DNA of 64,000 bases from Amylibacter sp. Its GTDB lineage: Bacteria; Pseudomonadota; Alphaproteobacteria; Rhodobacterales; Rhodobacteraceae. The position numbers and the translations under genes are program-made. How positions within the stretch are numbered: position 1 is the first letter of the stretch; each line of letters starts with the position of its first letter. Location of the stretch: assembly GCA_021775355.1 (NCBI GenBank), contig JAJFHZ010000029.1:1-64000 (forward strand), read 5' to 3'. The notes beneath the pieces are model-generated. The model was not told the origin of the DNA and made no database searches. It saw nothing but the letters and a program-made list of their open reading frames with translations. Below are positions 57,072-64,000 of this stretch, piece after piece.

Positions 57072-58334
57072 TTAGAACCCTGCGCCCACATCCAGCGCAT
57101 CAGCAAAGCCTTCGGCCTCGATCATCTCATCACCTTCGCGTTGCTTCACATCTGCCAGCTCTTCGGCATTATGCACAGTTGTGACTTGTGCGTAATGTTC
57201 AAGAATTGGTTGGGTGATGAAAATCAGACTTAACACACCTGCAACAACGAAAAAAGCGACGTAACCCAGAACACCGCCAACAACAAAACCCGCAGGCATG
57301 TCATCCGTTCCCAAATCAACACCACTAAGTGCAATATTTGAAATAATCCCTATGATACCACCGATCAGACCGGCAACCATCGGGGCCAGCATTGAAACGA
57401 TCAGCCCGCCAAGCAGGTAAATACCGATGATCCGCCCGGTTCTGGGTTCAGAGGTAAACTGGATATTATCGCCCAGTTTTTTAGTCTTTGTCAGAATACG
57501 GTGGCTGTGAACACTGTAATAGGCAAAACCGATATAGAACCACATTATACCGATAAAGATCAAAAACCCGGCCAGTACAGCAAAGGCAATATCGGTTCCT
57601 GCCGCATCACCTTCCAACGCGCCTTGCCAGCTTAACATCGCTAATATAGCACCACCGACTATAGTAATAACAAAACCCATTAAAATATGTTTCATTGCAG
57701 GATAAAGTGACTGCCAGCGGCCTTCTTGCATAAATTGTGCCGTGCCAAACCAAGTACGGTCAGCTTTGTATTTTTCCAGATAATAGGTTTGGCGCGGCAT
57801 CAATATGCCCAATGTGGCTATTGTCAGCATCCAATGACCTATCGCGCGAATTGCATAACCCCACGCGGCCTGATCTACGCCAAAACGAATGCCCTTCCAT
57901 TTGGTGCGCGACAGCATATAGCGACGCGCACGGTACTGAGCATAGAAGATCAACGGTGCAATTGCAAAAAAGGTGGCATAGGTCAAAAGTATTCCGCGTA
58001 TAGGGTCTGCATCGGGATCGACGGTTTCAAACAGCGACATGCCGGCAAAACTAAGTGCGATTTGAAAGGTACCCAGATAGATTGCCAGAACCGCGACCGC
58101 GATCAGAAAGCCGATAAACTTTTCGATACCTTTGCCAGTGTATTCAAACCCGTGACCGTCCAAGGTAAACGCAGACCAGAAATAGCGGCGCAGGCGCGTG
58201 CGCGCCCAAAAACGATAAATCCCCAATGTAACCAGCGTCAACAAGGTCGTAACAATAGCCAGGCCCCGTAATTGGGGGGTGTTACCGTTAAATGCGACGG
58301 TGCCGACTTCCGTATCTTCAATATCCTCAGTCAT
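57072..58334 (-). CDS. YjgN-family membrane protein (DUF898)
   Basis: The 420-residue protein has about ten spans in a duplicated layout with the DUF898 marks (FNGNTPQLRGLA near the start; YLEKYKADRTWFG before the central region; SHRILTKTKKLG). I use the ATG at 58334, which has AAGGAG six bases upstream; the ATG at 58361 would place that site inside the gene. The role of the family is unknown. It ends three bases before the M48 protease start codon, so the two products likely work together. It follows parC by 30 bases. Confidence 0.88.
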   Translation of the reverse strand: MTEDIEDTEVGTVAFNGNTPQLRGLAIVTTLLTLVTLGIYRFWARTRLRRYFWSAFTLDGHGFEYTGKGIEKFIGFLIAVAVLAIYLGTFQIALSFAGMSLFETVDPDADPIRGILLTYATFFAIAPLIFYAQYRARRYMLSRTKWKGIRFGVDQAAWGYAIRAIGHWMLTIATLGILMPRQTYYLEKYKADRTWFGTAQFMQEGRWQSLYPAMKHILMGFVITIVGGAILAMLSWQGALEGDAAGTDIAFAVLAGFLIFIGIMWFYIGFAYYSVHSHRILTKTKKLGDNIQFTSEPRTGRIIGIYLLGGLIVSMLAPMVAGLIGGIIGIISNIALSGVDLGTDDMPAGFVVGGVLGYVAFFVVAGVLSLIFITQPILEHYAQVTTVHNAEELADVKQREGDEMIEAEGFADALDVGAGF

Positions 58335-58364
58335 AAATTTCTCCTTGGAATAGTCAGTCATAAT

Positions 58365-60635
58365 TTACATATTAAATTTGTTGTCCCTTGGAAAGCCGCG
58401 TGGTGCCATACGTCCTGCCGATGCACGTTTACCGATCCACTCACCCAGTTCCGTTTCAGTGCGCGTTCGGCCTGCCGGATCAAGCCAGCTTAGCCCTTCG
58501 GCCAATGTGAATGTTGTCGCATCATTCAGGCCACCGTCTTTATATTTTTGTAGCCGCACCCCTTTACCGCGCCCCATTTCCGGCAACTCGGCGATCGAGA
58601 AAATCAGAACTTTGCGGTTTTCACCAACGCAAGCGATATGATCACCCTGAACAGGACGACAAACATGCGCTTTGACGTCACCTTTGACATTCAACACTTG
58701 TTTTCCGCTGCGGGTTTGGGCCACAATATCATCTTCATTTACAACAAAACCATCCCCTGCCGAAGATGCAACCAGTAGTTTCTGCCCGGCTTTATGGATA
58801 AACATATCCACCATTTCAGCATCATTCGGCAGATCAACGATCAGGCGGATGGGTTCACCCATACCGCGCCCTCCCGGTAATTGGCTGCATGGCAGCGTAT
58901 AAAACCGCCCATTTGCGCCCAACAACAACAGCTTGTCGGTGGTTTCAGCATGGAAAACAAAGCGGCTTTCGTCGCCGTCTTTGAACTTCAGATCCTGTTC
59001 CAGATCAATATGGCCCTTCATCGCACGGATCCAACCCATTGCGGAACAGACCACCGTAATAGGTTCTTTTTCGATCATTGCCTCTATTGGTACATCTTCC
59101 ACGTCAGGGGCATCCGCCAGTTCTGTGCGCCGCGCACCATCCGGTGCATCTTTACCGAATTTCTTGCGGGTTTCGCGCAGTTGATCGGTGATACGACCCC
59201 ATTGCAAAGTCTCATCATCCAGCAGGTCATCCAAGTCGGCCCGCTCTATCAGCAAATCGTCACGTTCGCGGCGCAATTCCATTTCTTCAAGCTTGCGCAA
59301 ATTGCGCAAACGCATGTTTAAAATTGCTTCAGCTTGCACATCTGTCAGATCGAACTCTGCGACCAAAACAGGTTTGGGTTCATCCTCGTAGCGTATTATC
59401 TCAATCACACGGTCAAGATTGAGGAAGGCAACGATATAACCTTCCAACACTTCCAAACGGCGGTCGATTTTATCAAGGCGGAATTTAGAGCGGCGTTGCA
59501 AAACTTCACGGCGATGATCAAGGAATGCCCGCAGCACTTCCTTCATTGAGCACACTTTTGGTGTGCGCCCATCGATCAGAACATTCATATTCAGGTTGAA
59601 ACGGATTTCCAGATCACAAAGCTTGAACAGAGTTTCCATCAACACGGCGGGATCAACGGTTTTGGCACGCGGCTCCAGCACAAGACGCACATCTTCGGCA
59701 CTTTCATCACGCACATCGGCCAAAATTGGAATTTTCTTTTGCAAGATCAGTTCAGCTATTTTTTCGATCAGCTTTGACTTTTGCACCTGATAAGGGATTT
59801 CCGTGACAACGATTTGCCATTGTCCGCGGCCCAACTCTTCCAAGTCCCAGCGCGCCCGCAATCGGAATGCGCCACGACCTGTTTTATAAGCCTGTAAAAT
59901 ATTTTCGCGCGGTTCTACCAGAATACCGCCGGTCGGAAAATCGGGGCCGGGAACATAATCCAACAGGGTTTCGTCACGCGCATTAGGGGCTTTGATCAGA
60001 TGAATGGCAGCATCGCATAATTCGCCCAGATTATGGGGCGCGATATTCGTGGCCATTCCAACCGCGATCCCTGATGAACCATTTGCCAACAGGTTTGGGA
60101 ATGTCGCGGGCAACACCTCTGGTTCGGTTTCCGAACCGTCATAGTTTGGGTTGAAATTTACCGCGTCCTCGGACAGGCCGATCATCAGGGCTTGTGCGGC
60201 TTCCGTCATACGCGCTTCGGTATAACGTGGGGCGGCAGGATTATCGCCGTCGATATTGCCGAAATTACCCTGTCCGTCGACCAGTGGATAACGGACGTTG
60301 AAATCCTGTGCCAGCCGCGCCAAAGCGTCATAAATAGCCTGATCACCATGGGGGTGGTAGTTCCCCATCACCTCACCCACGATTTTGGCGCACTTTTTAT
60401 AGGCACCTGCGGGATCCAGTTTTAAACCGCGCATGGCATAAAGGATACGCCGATGCACAGGTTTCAGACCGTCACGCGCATCAGGCAGGGCACGGCCCAT
60501 GATGGTGGACAGCGCATAGGTCAGGTAACGATCACCAATTGCGCGGCGCAAAGGTTCAGTGGTGGTTAAGCCACCATCATCGGGTATGTTGTTGTCATCA
60601 ATCAAATCAGCCATAGATGATGTGTAATCGGTCAC
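58365..60635 (-). CDS. parC: DNA topoisomerase IV subunit A
   Basis: ParC (756 residues) cuts and passes double-stranded DNA, with ParE, to unlink daughter chromosomes. The breakage-reunion domain has catalytic Tyr138 in AAPRYTE, and the [19 protein letters not shown] segment is the quinolone-determining region. The residue at E. coli Ser80 is Gln99 here, a form I believe to be natural in alphaproteobacterial ParC. The C-terminal beta-pinwheel is shorter than in GyrA and lacks a GyrA box, which distinguishes the two. Confidence 0.95.
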   Translation of the reverse strand: MTDYTSSMADLIDDNNIPDDGGLTTTEPLRRAIGDRYLTYALSTIMGRALPDARDGLKPVHRRILYAMRGLKLDPAGAYKKCAKIVGEVMGNYHPHGDQAIYDALARLAQDFNVRYPLVDGQGNFGNIDGDNPAAPRYTEARMTEAAQALMIGLSEDAVNFNPNYDGSETEPEVLPATFPNLLANGSSGIAVGMATNIAPHNLGELCDAAIHLIKAPNARDETLLDYVPGPDFPTGGILVEPRENILQAYKTGRGAFRLRARWDLEELGRGQWQIVVTEIPYQVQKSKLIEKIAELILQKKIPILADVRDESAEDVRLVLEPRAKTVDPAVLMETLFKLCDLEIRFNLNMNVLIDGRTPKVCSMKEVLRAFLDHRREVLQRRSKFRLDKIDRRLEVLEGYIVAFLNLDRVIEIIRYEDEPKPVLVAEFDLTDVQAEAILNMRLRNLRKLEEMELRRERDDLLIERADLDDLLDDETLQWGRITDQLRETRKKFGKDAPDGARRTELADAPDVEDVPIEAMIEKEPITVVCSAMGWIRAMKGHIDLEQDLKFKDGDESRFVFHAETTDKLLLLGANGRFYTLPCSQLPGGRGMGEPIRLIVDLPNDAEMVDMFIHKAGQKLLVASSAGDGFVVNEDDIVAQTRSGKQVLNVKGDVKAHVCRPVQGDHIACVGENRKVLIFSIAELPEMGRGKGVRLQKYKDGGLNDATTFTLAEGLSWLDPAGRTRTETELGEWIGKRASAGRMAPRGFPRDNKFNM

Positions 60636-60763
60636 ATAAGAAGGGTCTAGGGCTTTGACCCGTTTTCAGGGATTTTTTCTTGAAGAACGTAAGGTTTTTA
60701 TCGCCTCGCAAGAAATACTAAACTAGTTTATTGGTTTAGTTCAAAGTTCAAACAGGCACACAT

Positions 60764-61597
60764 ATGACCCAAAAATCCATACTTATCACCGGCTGTTCAT
60801 CCGGTATCGGCTATGACGCGGCCCACACATTGCATAAACGCGGCTGGCGGGTTTTTGCAACCTGCCGGAAACCTGAAGATTGCGAACAATTACGCAATGA
60901 AGGGCTGGAAAGTTTTGTGCTGGATTATGAGGATGAGCCGGGCATCAAGGTGGCAGTTGCCGAGACCCTGAAACGCACGGGTGGTACGTTGGACGCGCTT
61001 TATAACAATGGGGCCTATGCGATCCCTGCCTTGACCCAAGATTATCCGCGCGATGCTTTGCGGGCGATTTTTGAAGCCAATTTCTTTGGTAATTTTGATC
61101 TGATAAACCAAATTCTACCCGTCATGTTCAAACAGGGCCATGGGCGAATTATCAATTGTTCATCTGTTTTGGGGATCACAGCGATGAAAGGGCGGGGGGC
61201 CTATAACGCCACCAAATTTGCAATGGAAGGTCTGACAGATACTTTGCGTTTGGAGCTACGCAACCAACCGATTGATATTATTTTGGTTGAACCGGGTCCG
61301 ATCACCACTGAAATTAGGCAAAATGCCCAAATTCAATTTGAAAAATGGATTGATTGGGAAGGCTCGCTTGCCCGTAAAGTTTATGAAAAAAATGTAATAC
61401 CGCGTCTTTTTTCAAAAACCGCAAAACCCGACCGCGGCGAGTTGCCATCCTCAGCCGTAACCGACAAGTTGATCCATGCATTGGAAAGCAAAAACCCGAA
61501 ACCACGTTATTATGTGACCACGCCAACATATGTCGCAGGCTTCTTGAAACGCATATTGTCGACACGGGCATTGGATTACTTCTATAGTCGGATATGA
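60764..61597 (+). CDS. Short-chain dehydrogenase/reductase
   Basis: The 277-residue SDR has the cofactor motif GCSSGIG (10-16), Ser134 in NCSSV, and catalytic Tyr147 and Lys151 in YNATK. The Asn-Asn-Gly (81-83) takes the place of the usual NAG. Length and the C-terminal region resemble YbbO/retinol-dehydrogenase-like SDRs that use NADP, but the substrate is unknown. It is divergent from parC, 128 bases away. Confidence 0.88.
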   Translation: MTQKSILITGCSSGIGYDAAHTLHKRGWRVFATCRKPEDCEQLRNEGLESFVLDYEDEPGIKVAVAETLKRTGGTLDALYNNGAYAIPALTQDYPRDALRAIFEANFFGNFDLINQILPVMFKQGHGRIINCSSVLGITAMKGRGAYNATKFAMEGLTDTLRLELRNQPIDIILVEPGPITTEIRQNAQIQFEKWIDWEGSLARKVYEKNVIPRLFSKTAKPDRGELPSSAVTDKLIHALESKNPKPRYYVTTPTYVAGFLKRILSTRALDYFYSRI

Positions 61598-61623
61598 AAA
61601 GTTAAATCACGAAAGGCGACCCC

Positions 61624-61830
61624 ATGTCACAAGCCCCGTTATATTTTCTTGCCGTTGCAGCGGTATTGGTTGTGTTGGTCGTTTTGATGATCGGACTTGG
61701 CAGCTTTACATCCGGCGGCGAATTTAACCGCAAATATTCCAACAAGCTGATGCGCCTGCGGATCATTGCACAGGCCGTCGCGGTTGGCTTGATCCTGCTT
61801 TATGCGATTATGCGCGGAAACGGTGGCTGA
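61624..61830 (+). CDS. HIG1-domain twin-transmembrane protein
   Basis: A 68-residue inner-membrane protein with two spans (about 7-28 and 46-63) and the loop FNRKYSNKLMRLRI that marks HIG1-type proteins. In mitochondria and in alphaproteobacteria such proteins associate with respiratory complexes, mainly cytochrome oxidase. It lies 26 bases after the SDR and ends one base before the adenosyltransferase start. Confidence 0.85.
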   Translation: MSQAPLYFLAVAAVLVVLVVLMIGLGSFTSGGEFNRKYSNKLMRLRIIAQAVAVGLILLYAIMRGNGG

Positions 61831-61831
61831 T

Positions 61832-62404
61832 ATGGTTGTCCTGAATAAAATATACACCCGCACCGGTGACAAAGGCGAAACCGCTTTGGGCAATGGAGTA
61901 CGGGTTGCCAAAGACGATGCACGCGTAAATGCCTACGGGACTGTAGATGAGGCCAACGCAACCGTTGGGCTTGCGCGTCAACACGCAAACGGTGAAATGG
62001 ATGCATCCCTTGCGCGCATTCAAAATGACCTGTTCGATCTTGGGGCGGATTTCTGCCGTCCTGATATGACGAAAGATAAAGATGCCGATTATACGCCGTT
62101 GCGCATATTGGATCGGCAAGTAGACCGCCTAGAGGCTGAAATTGACGCAATGAACACCAAGCTGACCCCATTGCGCAGCTTCGTTTTGCCAGGCGGCTCA
62201 GCGCTTGCTGCAAACCTGCACCTATGTCGAACCGTAACACGACGCGCAGAACGCCTAGCGATCACATTGGCAGGTACTGAAGACGTCAATGCCGCTGCAG
62301 TGAAATATCTGAACCGCCTATCGGACTGGTTTTTCGTCGCATCACGTACTGCCAACGATAACGGTTCAAAAGACGTGCTTTGGGTGCCCGGGGGGAATCA
62401 GTAG
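61832..62404 (+). CDS. Cob(I)yrinic acid a,c-diamide adenosyltransferase (PduO type)
   Basis: The 190-residue enzyme adds the adenosyl group to cobalt in coenzyme B12. Key segments are KIYTRTGDKGETALGNG near the N-terminus (ATP-binding TRTGD-G), GTVDEANATVG, and RRAERLAI followed by YLNRLSDWFFVASR near the C-terminus. I take the ATG at 61832; the alternative upstream ATG at 61802 lies within the HIG1 gene. PduO-type enzymes are the usual housekeeping form in alphaproteobacteria. Confidence 0.92.
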   Translation: MVVLNKIYTRTGDKGETALGNGVRVAKDDARVNAYGTVDEANATVGLARQHANGEMDASLARIQNDLFDLGADFCRPDMTKDKDADYTPLRILDRQVDRLEAEIDAMNTKLTPLRSFVLPGGSALAANLHLCRTVTRRAERLAITLAGTEDVNAAAVKYLNRLSDWFFVASRTANDNGSKDVLWVPGGNQ

Positions 62405-62575
62405 CGAAATTTCGCCCATGAAATTATCATTTATTTTTTCACGGGCCAAACGCGACGTTATTTCCATGTTTCATGTCGATTCATGTCTTTATTTACGTCA
62501 CATCCTATCGTAAAGGGGTTTGGAATATTTAGATGTCTCTAAACCAAGAGACTAATTTAACTTGGAGTGTCGCAG

Positions 62576-63337
62576 ATGAAGGTGCTAGTCCCCGTCAAAC
62601 GTGTGATCGATTACAACGTGAAAGTTCGTGTTAAAGCGGACGGTAGCGGTGTTGATCTTGCGAATGTCAAAATGTCCATGAACCCGTTCGATGAAATTGC
62701 TGTTGAAGAAGCCATTCGTCTGCGGGAAGCCGGTAAAGCTGAAGAGATTGTAGCCGTGTCTATCGGTGTGAAACAATCGCAGGAAACTTTGCGCACAGCC
62801 TTGGCGATGGGTGCGGATCGTGCCATTTTGATCGAAGCAACAGATGATGTACACACGGACATAGAGCCTTTGGCAGTTGCCAAACTGCTGAAAGCAGTGA
62901 TCGACGAAGAACAGCCCGGTCTGGTTCTTTGTGGCAAGCAAGCAATTGATAATGACATGAATGCAACCGGCCAGATGTTGTCTGCCCTGTTGGGTTGGTC
63001 ACAAGGCACGTTTGCGTCGGAACTGTCTGTGGACGGCGACACTGCCACCGTAACCCGCGAAGTTGACGGCGGTCTACAAACCATCAATGTTAAAATGCCG
63101 ACAATCGTTTCGGTCGATCTGCGTTTGAACGAGCCGCGTTATGCGTCTTTGCCGAACATCATGAAAGCCAAGAAGAAACCGATGGATATGAAGACACCGG
63201 CTGACTACGGCGTAGACATTTCACCGCGACTGGAAATCACCAGCACAACAGAGCCATCCGAACGCGCCGCAGGCGTGAAAGTGGCAGATGTCGCTGAACT
63301 GGTTGCGAAACTTAAAGACGAAGCGGGGGTAATCTAA
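62576..63337 (+). CDS. etfB: Electron transfer flavoprotein, beta subunit
   Basis: EtfB (253 residues) binds AMP and, with EtfA, accepts electrons from acyl-CoA dehydrogenases and passes them to ETF-quinone oxidoreductase. The start [19 protein letters not shown] and the segment [17 protein letters not shown] are diagnostic. GGAG lies eight bases before the ATG at 62576; an upstream GTG at 62567 is less likely. The 171-base gap before it may hold its promoter. Confidence 0.96.
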   Translation: MKVLVPVKRVIDYNVKVRVKADGSGVDLANVKMSMNPFDEIAVEEAIRLREAGKAEEIVAVSIGVKQSQETLRTALAMGADRAILIEATDDVHTDIEPLAVAKLLKAVIDEEQPGLVLCGKQAIDNDMNATGQMLSALLGWSQGTFASELSVDGDTATVTREVDGGLQTINVKMPTIVSVDLRLNEPRYASLPNIMKAKKKPMDMKTPADYGVDISPRLEITSTTEPSERAAGVKVADVAELVAKLKDEAGVI

Positions 63338-64000
63338 TGGCTGTTCTTCTATTAGCGGAAATTGTTGCCGGTGAAATTTCACTGGATCAAACCGGTAAAG
63401 CTGTCACTGCAGCTCAGGCTTTGGGCGATGTGACTGTTCTTTGCGCATCCACAGGATGTGGCGATGCGGCGAAAGCTGCGGCCTCACTTGACGGTGTTGC
63501 CAAAGTGCTTTGCGCAGACGACGCTGCTTACGGCAACGGTCTGGCCGAACCTGTGGCGGATTTGATTGTGTCACTTGCAGGTGATTACGATCACATCATG
63601 GCTCCTGCCACATCACATGCCAAAAACATCCTGCCCCGCGTTGCAGCCCTGCTGGACGTGATGGTTATTTCCGACATCACCGGCATTGTGGATGGTGACA
63701 CGTTCGAGCGTCCGATCTATGCAGGAAATGCCATTCAGACAGTTAAATCATCTGACGGCAAAAAAGTTGTTTCCATCCGTACCGCCGGCTTTGATGCCGC
63801 TGCCGAAACAGGCTCTGCATCGGTTGAAACAATTGGTGCCGCTGGTAATCCTGATCTCTCTTCATGGGTTGAAGACAAGGTTCAGACGTCTGATCGCCCC
63901 GAACTGACATCTGCGAAAATCGTGGTGTCCGGTGGTCGCGGTGTCGGATCAGAGGAAAGCTTTGCGATTATCGAAGCACTGGCCGACAAACTGAACGCCG
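63337..64000 (+). CDS. etfA: Electron transfer flavoprotein, alpha subunit (cut by window edge)
   Basis: The first 221 codons of EtfA are visible, starting [15 protein letters not shown] and including the ITGIVDGDTFERPIYAGNAI segment and the SGGRGVGSEESF motif that begins the FAD-binding domain. The rest lies off the right edge. Its ATG overlaps the last base of the etfB stop (TAATG), so the two subunits are translationally coupled. Confidence 0.95.
   Translation, partial: MAVLLLAEIVAGEISLDQTGKAVTAAQALGDVTVLCASTGCGDAAKAAASLDGVAKVLCADDAAYGNGLAEPVADLIVSLAGDYDHIMAPATSHAKNILPRVAALLDVMVISDITGIVDGDTFERPIYAGNAIQTVKSSDGKKVVSIRTAGFDAAAETGSASVETIGAAGNPDLSSWVEDKVQTSDRPELTSAKIVVSGGRGVGSEESFAIIEALADKLNA

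Overview
The window reads as chromosome of an alphaproteobacterium of the Rhodobacterales (Roseobacter-like) type. The grounds are the RpoB, RpoC, ParC and EtfAB protein sequences, the gene order, a PduO-type adenosyltransferase beside a HIG1-domain gene, and an alphaproteobacterial type of Zur box. The assignment rests on family knowledge and was not checked by a search.

Layout. (1) Positions 1-20214, minus strand: one long information-processing block, read in transcription order as secE-nusG, rplKA, rplJL, rpoBC, a glycan-type orphan gene, rpsL-rpsG-fusA-tuf, rpsJ-rplC-rplD-rplW-rplB (rplB is cut by the window edge). It carries an L10 leader, a sigma70-like promoter before rpsL and several intergenic hairpins. 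(2) 20.2-21.0 kb: a 775-base gap with a strong terminator and three spaced octamers, perhaps a small RNA. (3) 21.0-31.6 kb, minus strand: a respiratory nitrate reductase operon narK1-narK2-narGHJI-ppiC, with a divergent Crp/Fnr regulator (probably NarR) and a perfect FNR box between them. (4) 32.6-54.4 kb: an accessory region. It holds two outer-membrane beta-barrels, a DUF4189-like lipoprotein, a phosphate uptake pair (PiT plus Na/Pi-PhoU), an integrase stump, an ACR3 arsenite exporter, an MFS gene flanked by 105-base inverted repeats, a lone terminase small subunit, znuABC-zur, and then a second complete zinc system. That second system has its own Fur-family regulator, a DUF2796 (ZrgA-like) His-rich protein, a MacB-type ATPase, an FtsX-type permease and two DUF3299 proteins. 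The region ends at tRNA-Trp. Sequence like the 3' end of that tRNA recurs at 32.7, 33.5 and 34.7 kb, which suggests a tRNA-Trp-linked island. (5) 54.6-64.0 kb: backbone genes again: cytochrome P450, an M48 protease with a DUF898 membrane protein, parC, an SDR, a HIG1 protein, a cobalamin adenosyltransferase, and etfB-etfA (etfA is cut by the window edge).

How it fits together. The nitrate block is a self-contained anaerobic respiration unit with transport, catalysis, assembly and regulation. The accessory region combines phosphate uptake with arsenite export, a sensible pairing because arsenate enters through phosphate transporters, and two zinc acquisition systems that both appear to be under Zur-type boxes. 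The most interesting unit is the second zinc cluster (47.68-51.74 kb): it resembles the zrgABCDE system known in Vibrio, uses a MacB/FtsX-type ABC pair rather than a ZnuB-type one, and its transport mechanism is not clear.
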